Shown here: piece by piece, positions 1 to 8,225 of the stretch
Layout of the letters: each line of letters begins with the position of its first letter
How positions within the stretch are numbered: position 1 is the first letter of the stretch
DNA from: Haloarcula marina
GTDB lineage: Archaea; Halobacteriota; Halobacteria; Halobacteriales; Haloarculaceae
DNA length: 64,000 nucleotides
Reading direction: 5' to 3'
Assembly: GCF_024218775.1 (NCBI RefSeq)
Contig: NZ_CP100405.1
Location: 1 to 64,000 of the forward strand
Program-made: the position numbers and the translations under genes
Notes under the pieces: model-generated
Seen by the model: the letters and a program-made list of their open reading frames with translations, nothing else
What the model was told of the DNA's origin: nothing
Databases searched by the model: none

Positions 1-29
1 ATCTGGCTGTACTTATTGGCTATACTGTT

Positions 30-48
30 CAGCTATACTGTATAGCTG
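30..48. promoter_or_regulatory. inverted repeat ahead of parA
   Basis: A nearly perfect 19-base palindrome, agctata and tatagct around a short centre, ends 46 bases before the ParA start. The half-sequence gctatactg also occurs just upstream (from about position 20), giving a direct plus inverted repeat in AT-rich DNA. It may be an operator or a centromere-like partition site. This is inference from position and symmetry. Confidence 0.45.
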
Positions 49-94
49 GACCGTCTGACTGAGTTTTATAGTCCGTCGGTACAACGAGATTGAT

Positions 95-934
95 ATGCTG
101 GCCTTCACGACGTACTCTGAAGCAGGCGGCGTCGGAAAATCGACACTGGCGGCGAACCTCGCCGTCGCCGACGCCCGAGACGGACGAGACGTTCTGGTCA
201 TCGACCTCGACCCGCAGGAAGCGTCGCTTTCGTACCTGCTGGACGTCGACGACGACCGGGACGACAGTTCCGCCGACTCGCTGGTCCGACATCTAGTCGA
301 ACGTCCGCGCGGAGCGTTCGACGACCTGATCGAAACGAGCGAAGGCGTCGACGTCATCCCGGCGCACAACAGTCTCTCGATGCTCGGGAAGCACCTCCAG
401 CGCCGCGAGGAGGAGGCCAACGATTTCGGCGAGAACTGGAACCGGAACGTCCAACTACTGCGCGTTCTCCGCGAGAACGACGTGCAGGAGCGCTACGACA
501 CGCTCATCATCGACCCGCCTGCGACGGCCGACGTCAAACTGTACAACGCGATTCATGCGACCCGCTCGCTCGTGGTCCCCTTCGAACCCAGCGGGAAGGG
601 GTTCAAAAGCGTCGACGGCCTCGAAGATCTGGTCCCCGGCCTCGAAGAGAACCTCGGCATCAACGTCGGCGTCCTGGCCATCGTTCCGAACAACTTCTCG
701 GGGACGAACGACCAGCGAGATATGCTCCGAGAGATTCGGTCGAAGGGGTACGACGTGCCGGTAATACTGAATCAGCGTGGCTCGCTGTTCGAAGGCTGCT
801 GGCGACAACAGTGCTCGGCGTTCACCTACATCGAAGAGCACCGGGACCGAGAGCGCGAGTACGAACTCGAAACGCTCGAAAAACTCCAGACGCTCGCGAA
901 GGAACTCCGGACGACTGCGGAGGCGACGGCATGA
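95..934 (+). CDS. ParA/Soj-type partition ATPase
   Basis: A 279-residue P-loop ATPase of the ParA/MinD superfamily. The N-terminal Walker A reads EAGGVGKST, followed by a switch-type IDLDPQEASLSYLL segment at residues 37-50 and a Walker B-like LIIDPPA near residue 137. The deviant Walker A signature lysine that normally opens KGGVGK is Ala here. ParA proteins bind DNA non-specifically and move or segregate replicons with a DNA-binding partner. The last codons overlap the next gene by ATGA, so the pair is probably translationally coupled, and an inverted repeat lies just upstream. Whether it segregates a replicon or has another positioning role cannot be told from this window. Confidence 0.85.
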   Translation: MLAFTTYSEAGGVGKSTLAANLAVADARDGRDVLVIDLDPQEASLSYLLDVDDDRDDSSADSLVRHLVERPRGAFDDLIETSEGVDVIPAHNSLSMLGKHLQRREEEANDFGENWNRNVQLLRVLRENDVQERYDTLIIDPPATADVKLYNAIHATRSLVVPFEPSGKGFKSVDGLEDLVPGLEENLGINVGVLAIVPNNFSGTNDQRDMLREIRSKGYDVPVILNQRGSLFEGCWRQQCSAFTYIEEHRDREREYELETLEKLQTLAKELRTTAEATA

Positions 935-1323
935 AATCCGGAACGGGCGACGACCCCTTCGCCGACGACAGCGAGGACACTGCCGCAGACAACAACGCTC
1001 GTTCAAGCGATGGCGCGTCGGAGGCACTCCAGACGCCGACGGAGACGGCTAGCGAGGAACGTCGACGGCCCGACACCCAAATCTCGGAACTGCCGTATAA
1101 GTACCGCCGCGACAGTGTCAAAGAGGCGCGCACGCAGCAGCCGATGTTCCTGCAAGATTCCACGGAGGACCTCATCGAAGAGACGCTCGACGAGATGGAG
1201 GCCGAATTCGACGAGTCCGTCTACAAAACCGACGTGGTGGAAGCGATGCTCGTCGCCGGGGCCGAAGGAGCCTCGCCAGCCGCGGTGTTGCGCCGGTGGG
1301 GCTACGGGATGAAGAACCGGTAG
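931..1323 (+). CDS. small ParA-partner protein, hypothetical
   Basis: A 130-residue protein starting at the ATG that overlaps the parA stop codon (ATGA). The first 55 residues are acidic and low-complexity, likely disordered. The C-terminal half is more structured, with a basic stretch (KYRRDSVKEAR) followed by an acidic helix and an alanine-rich end. I recognise no named domain. Its position directly behind parA, size and basic patch fit the DNA-binding or adaptor partner usual in two-gene partition cassettes, but this is by context only. An upstream in-frame start at 811 would bury the gene inside parA and is not favoured. Confidence 0.6.
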   Translation: MKSGTGDDPFADDSEDTAADNNARSSDGASEALQTPTETASEERRRPDTQISELPYKYRRDSVKEARTQQPMFLQDSTEDLIEETLDEMEAEFDESVYKTDVVEAMLVAGAEGASPAAVLRRWGYGMKNR

Positions 1324-1798
1324 GCCGCCGTCCGTTTTGTAGCCCTATCGGTCTATCCACGGTTCCGAAATGGCGGTTTTTGCCGGTCGACGTGATAACT
1401 ATGCGCCAACGGAGAGTATCTGCGCACGAAATAGTCATCGAAGGGTAGGTTCGGAGTGAATTGAGCTTTTGAGGTACATGTGAGTTGAACCCGCAATTAT
1501 AGCGATGAAAATCCAATTTCGAATACAAAGATCGATGTGTGGTTACCAATACGATGGCGATAGCGAGGACCGACGTATCGCTTGTCAGCGCTCGGCGGCA
1601 GAGGTACTGACTGTCGTGCTGTCGCGGCGGTGCAGTCAATCCTTATGCAGGATCATCGACGGACTTCTCTCGTTCCCGTCGATTAGGACGGTGCCGTGCA
1701 GGAATTATTACGATTTTTTATGCATATATTGTCTACATAAACACCTGTAATTATCCCCCTCTGTCGCTTTGGTGATGGGGTCCCAACGTCAGAGTGAA
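1324..1798. other. gene-free stretch after the parA cassette
   Basis: About 475 bases, AT-richer than the flanks and rising in AT towards 1700-1760 (runs such as gattttttatgcatatatt). Open frames here lack haloarchaeal acidic composition or any recognisable motif. I see promoter-like AT blocks but no convincing gene or repeat. Confidence 0.4.
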
Positions 1799-1966
1799 AT
1801 GAGCATGAACGAATCGACAACCGAGACGCGCACCGAGACGACAGACATGAAGTTCTACCTCCCCGCAACAGCGCTGCCGCCGAACCTCGACCGCATCGAG
1901 GCAGTCGTCGAAGATCTCTTCGACTTCCACGGCGTCGTGCTGATTCCGGACAGTTACAACAAGTAG
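1799..1966 (+). CDS. small hypothetical protein (55 aa)
   Basis: A short acidic frame beginning MSMNES; a second ATG at 1805 is equally possible. The N-terminal 16 residues are Thr/Glu-rich. The rest reads MKFYLPATALPPNLDR then an acidic amphipathic segment ending in DSYNK. I recognise no family. It stands alone between the parA cassette and the convergent formate dehydrogenase operon. The codon use looks haloarchaeal, which is the main reason to keep it. Confidence 0.4.
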   Translation: MSMNESTTETRTETTDMKFYLPATALPPNLDRIEAVVEDLFDFHGVVLIPDSYNK

Positions 1967-2054
1967 ACTCCGTCCTACTCGTTCCGTTCTTGCGGTCGAG
2001 ACCTCTATTTTGACCCCGTCGGCGAAAATCTGCGCAGTTTGCGGCCAAACGGAG

Positions 2055-2792
2055 CTACCGATTCCTGACCCGGCGACCCTGTGCCTTCAGCAACGCGACG
2101 AGGTAGCCGAGTCCCGCCCGTGCGTTCTTGGTCCGTAACGCCGAGACAGCACCCAACAACCCCATCGGCTCGCTCTTCCGCTGTGCCTCGCCGAGCGCGC
2201 CGAGTACCGTATTCATACCCTCGACAGCGTCGTCGTCCAGTTCGAGCGCCGAGAGCGCCTGTGCGGTGTCGACGAGTGCCGCGAGGTCGCCACCCCGCTG
2301 GAGTTCCAGCACCACGTCCAGCGCGTCGACGAGGTCGCTCCCGTTGTCCTCCAACATCGTCGCCAGTTCCTCGACCTCCTCCGACGAGAGCGATTCGGTG
2401 AACGCCGTCGCCACCGTGGCGAGGTCGTCGACGTGGCCCTCGCGCTGGAGGTCGACCACGGTTTCGAGCGACGCCGAGAGGTCGTCCGCGTCCTCGCCAA
2501 GTTGGGTCGCGAGCGCCGCCGCTTCCGCCGTCGAGAGGCCGTCAGCGGCTTCGACGAGATTCGCCGCGGAGTCGGTGACGTGCTGTACCTCGGCCTCGTC
2601 GGCGCTGGCGGCGACGAGAATCGCCGTCGTGAGCGCGTCGTCCAGTTCGTCGCTGCTCTGGACCAGCGCCGCCAGTTCGTCGCCGCGTTCGGCGAGGGCC
2701 TGCTCCAGCGCGGCCCGGCCCTCGTGGTCGGTGGCGTCCTCGCGCTCGCCGTTGGTGGCCGTCGTCGGGTAGGACTGCTGTGGCTTCGCCAT
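2055..2792 (-). CDS. DUF1641 family protein of the formate dehydrogenase operon
   Basis: A 245-residue acidic, almost entirely helical protein. It has repeated Leu/Ala/Asp helices across residues 25-200 and a C-terminal segment (MGLLGAVSALRTKNARAGLGYL) typical of DUF1641 proteins, which are commonly encoded beside molybdopterin formate dehydrogenases. The biochemical role is unknown; a maturation or membrane-association role has been suggested for the family by context. It starts one base after the catalytic subunit stops, so it is the fourth and last gene of that operon. No cofactor ligands are visible. Confidence 0.8.
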   Translation of the reverse strand: MAKPQQSYPTTATNGEREDATDHEGRAALEQALAERGDELAALVQSSDELDDALTTAILVAASADEAEVQHVTDSAANLVEAADGLSTAEAAALATQLGEDADDLSASLETVVDLQREGHVDDLATVATAFTESLSSEEVEELATMLEDNGSDLVDALDVVLELQRGGDLAALVDTAQALSALELDDDAVEGMNTVLGALGEAQRKSEPMGLLGAVSALRTKNARAGLGYLVALLKAQGRRVRNR

Positions 2793-2793
2793 C

Positions 2794-5067
2794 TCAGTCG
2801 TCCCCCGTGGTCGTCTCGGCGGCGGGTGTGGTCGGTTCCGCTTCGGGTCCGGCCGCCCGCAATCGGACGGCGGAGACCTTGAACTCTGGCGTCGCCGCAG
2901 ACGGGTCGAGGCGTTCCTCGTCGGTGAGTCGGTTGACGGCGCTTTCGGCGAAGTGGATGGGGACGAAGACGTTATCGGGGCCGACGCGGTCGGTCACTTG
3001 GGCCGGGACGACCACTTCGCCCCGTCGGGATTCGACGGTGACGAGGTCACCGCTCTCGACGCCGAGCGACGCCGCAGTGTCGGGATGAATCTCGACGAAG
3101 TCGCTGGGCGTGTACTGCATGATACCCTCCTCGCGGTGCGTCATCGTCCCGGTGTGGTACTGATAGAGGACCCGTCCGGTGGTCAGGGTGAAGGGGAACT
3201 CGTCGTCGGGGGTCTCGGCGGGTTCGCTGTAGCCGATACCTTGGAGGTTGGCCTTCCCGTTATCGGTGTTGAACTCCTCAGCGTAGAGCCGTTCGGTCCC
3301 GGGATGCTCCTCGTCCCAGCAGGGCCACTGGAGGCCGCCGTTCGCCTCGACGCGGTCGTGGGAGACGCCGCCGTACAACGGCGTCAGCGAGTTCACCTCG
3401 TCCATTATCTCGGCCGTGTCGGCGTAGTTCCAGTCACGCCCCATCCGGTTGGCGAGGTCCTGCAGAATCTTCCAGTCCGGTCGGGAATCGCCTTTCGGCT
3501 CCATCACCTGCTTGACCATCTGGACGGTCCGGTCGGTGTTGGTGAACGTGCCCGTCTTCTCGACGAACGAGCAGGCCGGGAGCACCACGTCGGCGTACTG
3601 GGCCGTCTCGTTGACGAACAAGTCTTGCACGACGAGGAATTCGAGGTCTTCGAGCACGTCCTCGGCGTGGTTGACACCGGGTTCGGAGAGCGCGGCGTTC
3701 TCGCCGATGATGTACATCCCGCGGATGTCGTCGTCGTCGGCCGCGAGGAACATCTGGGTGGTGTAGTAGCCGTACTCGCCGGAGATGTCACAGTCCCACG
3801 CCTCCTCGAACTTCGCGCGAATCTCGTCGTCAGCGATATCCTGATACCCCGGGAAGTTGTCCGGGAGCGGTCCCATGTCGCCGCCCCCGCCCTGGACGTT
3901 GTTCTGGCCGCGGAACGGCGAGACGCCCGCGCCGGGCTTGCCGAGGTTGCCGGTGATGGCCGCGAGGTTCGCCATCGCCATGACGTTCTCCGTGCCGTGG
4001 GAGTGTTCGGTCAGGCCGAGCGTCCACCCGAAGACGCAGGCGTCGGCGTCGGCGATTGTCTCGGCGGCCGACGCGATTTCCTCGTGCGGGACGCCGGTGA
4101 CTTCCTCGACGCGTTCGGGGGTGAACTCCTGCACGGACGCCTTCACGTCCTCGAACCCGGTCGTGCGTTCCGCGACGAACTGCTCGTCGTGGAGGTCGTT
4201 CTCGATGATGTACCGGGTGATGCCGTTAATCCAGACGGCGTCGTAGCCGGGCTTGACCTGACTGTACTGGGTCGCGTACTCGGCTATCTGTATCTCCCGC
4301 GGGTCGAAGACGAGGAGGTCCCCGCCGTCGCGGACGTTCTGCTTGATGCGGGTCGCCAGCACCGGATGGGCCTCCGTGGTGTTGGACCCCGTCAGGAGGA
4401 TGCAGTCGGCGAGTTCGAGGTCCTCGGTACTGATGGACGCCGCGCCGTAGCCGTACGTTTGTGCGAGGCCCGCGACGGTCGAAGAGTGACAGAGGCGGTT
4501 GCAGTTGTCGACGCTGTTCGTGCCGAGTACCTGCCGGGCGAACTTGCCCATCAGGTAGTTCTCCTCGTTGGTCGCCTTCGAGGAGGCGATGAGCGAGAGC
4601 GCCTCGCCGCCGTACTCATCCTTGATGCTGCCCAAGCCCTCGGCCACGCGAGCGAGGGCCTCGTCCCACGTCGCCTCGCGGAACTCCCCGTTCTCGTCCC
4701 GCACCAGCGGCGACGTGAGGCGGTCGTCGGAGTTGACGAAATCGTAGCCGAACTTCCCCTTCACGCAGGTGGAGATGCCGTTGACCGGCGCGTCTTCCTC
4801 GGCGGTCGGGCGGGCGGCGAGAATCTCTTCGCCGTCCGAGTAGAGGTCGAACCGACACCCGACGGCGCAGTACCCGCAGGTCGTATCGGCGACGTTCAAC
4901 TCTTCGAGGCGCTTATCGCCGATGGACTGGGCGATTTCGAACAGTTTGCCCTCCGAGAGGGTGTCGGCGGCGACGCCCTCCGCGACGTGTTCGACGTTCT
5001 GTAAGGCCTGTTCCTTGGCCTGTTGCATGTAGCCAGCGACGCCGTCTAGCTCGTCGCTCACGGCCAC
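2794..5067 (-). CDS. fdhA: formate dehydrogenase catalytic (alpha) subunit
   Basis: A 757-residue molybdopterin oxidoreductase of the FdhF/FdhA type that oxidises formate to CO2. An N-terminal [4Fe-4S] motif CGYCAVGC with a fourth Cys in CVKGKFG lies at about residues 63-107. The active-site segment DNCNRLCHSSTVAGL near residue 190 carries Cys where bacterial FdhF has selenocysteine, and no in-frame UGA is needed. The molybdopterin dinucleotide domain (FPFTLTTGRVLYQYHTGTMT, then a DPSAATPEFK end) is intact. The start overlaps the preceding ferredoxin-type gene by 10 bases. No Tat signal is visible, so a cytoplasmic enzyme is likely. A broader molybdopterin oxidoreductase is possible, but partner genes favour formate. 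Confidence 0.9.
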   Translation of the reverse strand: MAVSDELDGVAGYMQQAKEQALQNVEHVAEGVAADTLSEGKLFEIAQSIGDKRLEELNVADTTCGYCAVGCRFDLYSDGEEILAARPTAEEDAPVNGISTCVKGKFGYDFVNSDDRLTSPLVRDENGEFREATWDEALARVAEGLGSIKDEYGGEALSLIASSKATNEENYLMGKFARQVLGTNSVDNCNRLCHSSTVAGLAQTYGYGAASISTEDLELADCILLTGSNTTEAHPVLATRIKQNVRDGGDLLVFDPREIQIAEYATQYSQVKPGYDAVWINGITRYIIENDLHDEQFVAERTTGFEDVKASVQEFTPERVEEVTGVPHEEIASAAETIADADACVFGWTLGLTEHSHGTENVMAMANLAAITGNLGKPGAGVSPFRGQNNVQGGGGDMGPLPDNFPGYQDIADDEIRAKFEEAWDCDISGEYGYYTTQMFLAADDDDIRGMYIIGENAALSEPGVNHAEDVLEDLEFLVVQDLFVNETAQYADVVLPACSFVEKTGTFTNTDRTVQMVKQVMEPKGDSRPDWKILQDLANRMGRDWNYADTAEIMDEVNSLTPLYGGVSHDRVEANGGLQWPCWDEEHPGTERLYAEEFNTDNGKANLQGIGYSEPAETPDDEFPFTLTTGRVLYQYHTGTMTHREEGIMQYTPSDFVEIHPDTAASLGVESGDLVTVESRRGEVVVPAQVTDRVGPDNVFVPIHFAESAVNRLTDEERLDPSAATPEFKVSAVRLRAAGPEAEPTTPAAETTTGDD

Positions 5068-6026
5068 TCACCTCCCTCGAATCCCGCCCACCCGTCGTCG
5101 GCTACGTCTTCGGCGGCGGGCGCGTTCGGCGTCGATCCGTTCGCGCTCGGGTCGCCGGATTCGCACCGGTCGGCGTCGCGTTTCTTCGGCGTCATCGGTC
5201 CCTTCGACCGACCGCTGCTCTCGACGGATTTCCCGATACTGTTCTTCTGGGTGAAGCCCGGCAGTGGAATCGTGGTCGCGTCCTCGATGCCCTTCTCGAC
5301 GAGCGACCCGGTCGGGCACACCGTCGCGCAGTGTCCGCACGAGACACAGGTCGAGTCCTCCATCGTCTCGGCGTCGCTCTGGAAGCCGATACGAGTGTCC
5401 TGTCCGGACCCCTCCATCCGGAGGACGCCCTCCACCTGCACGTCGTTGCAGGCATCGACGCAGCGGTTGCAGAGAATGCACTTGTTGCGGTCTATCTGAA
5501 TGAACGACGACGTGTCGTCCAGCGGTTCGTACTCCTCGCGGTCGTCGAGGACGCCGTATCGCGGTTCCTCCACCTCCTCGTCGATGGCGGCGTCCTGCAG
5601 TTCACACCGACCGTTCTTGCCGCAGGTCGTACACCGGAGGTTGTGGTTCGACAGCACCAAATCGAGATTCACGTCCCGGGCCTCGGCGGCCGCCTCCGCG
5701 TCGGTGCTGACGGCCATCCCGTCCTCGGCGGGATGGCTACAGGCCGGGACGATGCCGTCCGCCTCTGTCTCGACCATACAGGTCCGGCACTCGCTTCGCG
5801 GGCCGATTTCCTGTCTGTCGTAGCTACACAGCGCCGGGACGGAGTCGGCTGTGTCGACGGCCTCGACAGCGTCGAGCAGCGTCGACCCGGCCGCGACGGT
5901 CACCTCGACGCCGTCGACGGTCACGGTCGCCCGGTCCGGCCCGCCGACCGCGGGGTCGGCCGCGGTACCCGGTGCGATGTCCTCTGTCAGCGGCGGCGCG
6001 TCCTCGTGTGCGTGGTCTGAACTCAT
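5058..6026 (-). CDS. formate dehydrogenase iron-sulfur subunit (NuoG/HoxU-like)
   Basis: A 322-residue electron-transfer protein. Cluster motifs run in order: a [2Fe-2S] ferredoxin domain (LCSYDRQEIG, CRTC, then ACSHP) at about residues 67-97; a His-Cys3 motif (HNLRCTTCGKNGRC) near residue 130; and two [4Fe-4S] motifs, CILCNRCVDAC and CVSCGHCATVC, at about residues 180-240. This is the N-terminal layout of NuoG and of the alpha subunit of NAD-linked formate dehydrogenases, here as a separate polypeptide. The last 80 residues are low-complexity. It lies between the NuoF-like gene and the catalytic subunit, and should wire the molybdopterin site to the NuoF-like subunit. Confidence 0.88.
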   Translation of the reverse strand: MSSDHAHEDAPPLTEDIAPGTAADPAVGGPDRATVTVDGVEVTVAAGSTLLDAVEAVDTADSVPALCSYDRQEIGPRSECRTCMVETEADGIVPACSHPAEDGMAVSTDAEAAAEARDVNLDLVLSNHNLRCTTCGKNGRCELQDAAIDEEVEEPRYGVLDDREEYEPLDDTSSFIQIDRNKCILCNRCVDACNDVQVEGVLRMEGSGQDTRIGFQSDAETMEDSTCVSCGHCATVCPTGSLVEKGIEDATTIPLPGFTQKNSIGKSVESSGRSKGPMTPKKRDADRCESGDPSANGSTPNAPAAEDVADDGWAGFEGGEWP

Positions 6027-6027
6027 A

Positions 6028-7518
6028 TCATGTCACCTCGACTGTCTCCGGACAGCTATCGGTCGGACAGGTCCCGTCGGCGTGGGCCTGCAACTCCGCT
6101 TCGAACTCCGCGAGCGCGGTTCGGGCCGGTCGGCCCGCCTCGACGCCGAACGCGCAGATGCTCGATGTATCCATCACTCGGACCAGTTCCTCGATGTCCT
6201 CTGGGGCGTACGACCCGTCGTAGATGTCGCGCAGCAGTTCCGCGAGTTGGGTCGTCCCCTCCCGGCAGGGGACACAGCGACCGCAGTTCTCGTCGGCCGC
6301 GAACTGCGCGCGCTTCCCGACGAACTCCAGCACACAGCGGTCGGCGGCGAGAATCTGCACCGTCCCCTCCGTTCCGAGGTCTGCGTCGGTGAGCGGTTCC
6401 GGGGCGATGCTCACATCGAGGTCCCGCGTGAGACCGCCGAATCGGCCGCCGACACAGGCCGCTTTGAACTCGCCGTCGACAGCGACGGCGTCGACTGCGT
6501 CCGCCAGCGTGGCCGACGCCGCCAGTTCGACCGTCACTGGCGCGGCGACGTCGCCCTGTACGGTCACTGCGCGGGTCGCGTCGGCGTCGCCGTCCCGCAA
6601 CGACGCCGATAGCTGTGCCAGCGTGCGCGGCGTGTGTAACACCGTCGGCTGACCGTGCAGACCGACCGACTCCGGCCCCGGCGGGCGGATACGGGCCTCC
6701 AATCGGTGATTACCTTCGACGGCTTCGAGGGCCATCGTCGGCTCTGCGGCCCGGTATTCGGCCGGACCGGCGACCACATCGATTGCTGGCGACCCCTCTG
6801 GATGCTCGGCGGCGGCCTCGCGGACCGTCTCGACAGCCCGTTCGTCGGCCGTCGACGCGTAGACGATGACCGCCTCGGCCCCGACGCAGTCGGCGACGGC
6901 CGTCGCACCGTCGAGCACGTCGTAGGGTGCGCTGGCCAGTAACAGGGCGTCCGCCGGGTTTCCGTGGCCGTTGACGACAACGGCGGGGTCACCACCCGTA
7001 TCTCGGACAGTTTCCCACGTAGGTGTGAGTGGCGTGTCTTGACAGATATCTCCCCATCCGCGCCCGTGGATGGCCTCGCCCGCCGCCAGTACCGCGTCCG
7101 GGCCGGGGTCGCCGAATCCGCCCGCCGCCTCGTGGTCCGCGGGATTCGTGGGGCGTCGCCATCCGGCCCCGCCGAGCATTCGTCGTCTGTCACCGCCGAG
7201 TCCCGACAGGTCGACCGCCGGGAACCGCGCCGTGTCGGGGTCGTGTTCGGCGACGGCGTCAGGTTCGGCCGCTCGAACGTCGGACCCCGCCGCGACGCTG
7301 GCGACGATTGTGTCCATCTCGGCCGTCGAACACGCCGTGTGGAACGCCGTCTCGTCGCCGTCGGTCACCGTGACTAACGGTTCGAGCGCCGGGACACCGG
7401 TCGACCCGACCTCGACGGCCCGTACGTCGGCGTCAGCGGCCACCGACAGGAGGTCTGGGGACGACCCAGCGCCCGAGATTCGTATCGTCGGTCCCTCCGC
7501 TGCGATGATGGATGCCAT
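6028..7518 (-). CDS. NuoF-like subunit with eroded FMN/NAD site
   Basis: A 496-residue protein aligning by eye with the flavoprotein subunit of complex I and NAD-linked formate dehydrogenases. The C-terminal [4Fe-4S] region is intact (NCGRCVPCREGTT, then SSICAFG) at about residues 408-456. The usual nucleotide and flavin signatures are altered: the GRGGAGFPTG site reads MLGGAGWRRPTN, the CNADEGEPG site reads VVNGHGNPAD, and the CGEET region has no Cys (AEYRAAEPTM). It is the first gene of the operon, one base before the iron-sulfur subunit. No NuoE-type [2Fe-2S] gene is present nearby. It may pass electrons to ferredoxin or another carrier rather than NAD+, which is inference. Confidence 0.75.
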   Translation of the reverse strand: MASIIAAEGPTIRISGAGSSPDLLSVAADADVRAVEVGSTGVPALEPLVTVTDGDETAFHTACSTAEMDTIVASVAAGSDVRAAEPDAVAEHDPDTARFPAVDLSGLGGDRRRMLGGAGWRRPTNPADHEAAGGFGDPGPDAVLAAGEAIHGRGWGDICQDTPLTPTWETVRDTGGDPAVVVNGHGNPADALLLASAPYDVLDGATAVADCVGAEAVIVYASTADERAVETVREAAAEHPEGSPAIDVVAGPAEYRAAEPTMALEAVEGNHRLEARIRPPGPESVGLHGQPTVLHTPRTLAQLSASLRDGDADATRAVTVQGDVAAPVTVELAASATLADAVDAVAVDGEFKAACVGGRFGGLTRDLDVSIAPEPLTDADLGTEGTVQILAADRCVLEFVGKRAQFAADENCGRCVPCREGTTQLAELLRDIYDGSYAPEDIEELVRVMDTSSICAFGVEAGRPARTALAEFEAELQAHADGTCPTDSCPETVEVT

Positions 7519-8050
7519 TTGGTATCGTGTCTTTGAACGCGGTCTGTCAGCGGCTTAAATCATCGGGTCGTCCCCGTCTCGGCGGGTATCGAGCGGTTCC
7601 GAGTCGTCGTCGATGCGCCCGTTCGCTGTGGTGACTCGGAATCTCCCCACCTGGCTGTGCGACCACCGCCACAGCATGTCGGCGCAGTGAGTGGTTGTGT
7701 TCCGTTCCCGATGGTCGGCGGAGACGAGTCGGGGGCGCTGTCGTCGCTCGCGGCGACGGCGGCGCTGTCGAACACTGCTCGGTGACTGTGCCGTCGCGGT
7801 ACGCAAAAGGGTGCCGTGGAGACACCATAACAGACGGGCCCCGCGGTATGGGCTACGACGCTCACGGGGGTCCACTGGGACAGACGCGGGACCGATACAA
7901 AAGCCCTCGTCGGGAGATGTGAACCGGTTTATCCGTCCACCGACGGACCGACTGGGACCGACCGGCGAACCCCGTCGGCCGCCCTCACTTAACGACACGG
8001 ACCAACCCGCGCGACGTTTTATGATGGTCCGGCGAGTAGTTGTCAGCACG
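7519..8050. other. divergent intergenic region, no gene recognised
   Basis: About 530 bases between the formate dehydrogenase operon and a small zinc-ribbon gene. Open frames on both strands are Arg/Ser/Pro-rich, as expected from out-of-frame GC-rich DNA. A gatttaagc block near 7553-7562 on the minus strand may be the operon promoter. I see no RNA gene. Confidence 0.4.
8017..8024 (+). promoter_or_regulatory. TATA box for the 8051 zinc-ribbon gene
   Basis: The block ttttatga sits 27-34 bases before the ATG at 8051, the spacing of a leaderless haloarchaeal transcript. It supports the short reading over longer upstream in-frame starts. Confidence 0.55.
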
Positions 8051-8200
8051 ATGGAACGTTCAGGCCCCGCGAGCCATCAGTCTGTATCGACCGCACCACG
8101 ACCGACGCAGTGTCCCGCCTGCGGTGCCGCACTGGAACACCGGGCCGGGACCGGCATCTGTACCGCCTGCAACTGGGTCCGGCGGTTTCCCGCCGACTGA
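8051..8200 (+). CDS. small zinc-ribbon protein (49 aa)
   Basis: A 49-residue protein with two CxxC pairs (CPACGAALEHR and CTACNW), about 20 residues apart, forming a probable zinc ribbon. Such tiny two-CxxC proteins are abundant in haloarchaea and mostly uncharacterised; nucleic-acid binding or protein contact is the usual guess. The start is set by a TATA box about 30 bases upstream. It converges on the serine acetyltransferase gene. Confidence 0.65.
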   Translation: MERSGPASHQSVSTAPRPTQCPACGAALEHRAGTGICTACNWVRRFPAD

Positions 8201-8225
8201 GGCCCACACCGTCCGACGGTAACGC

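Noticed and set aside
1505-1750. 81-codon plus-strand frame after the parA cassette
   Set aside because: Cys/Arg/Leu-rich translation unlike haloarchaeal proteins and no family match.
2953-5004. A 683-codon frame antisense to the formate dehydrogenase catalytic subunit
   Set aside because: Same shadow pattern; the minus-strand frame has complete cluster and cofactor motifs.
2794-5067. Selenocysteine in the formate dehydrogenase
   Set aside because: The active-site position is encoded as Cys, and the frame has no internal UGA.
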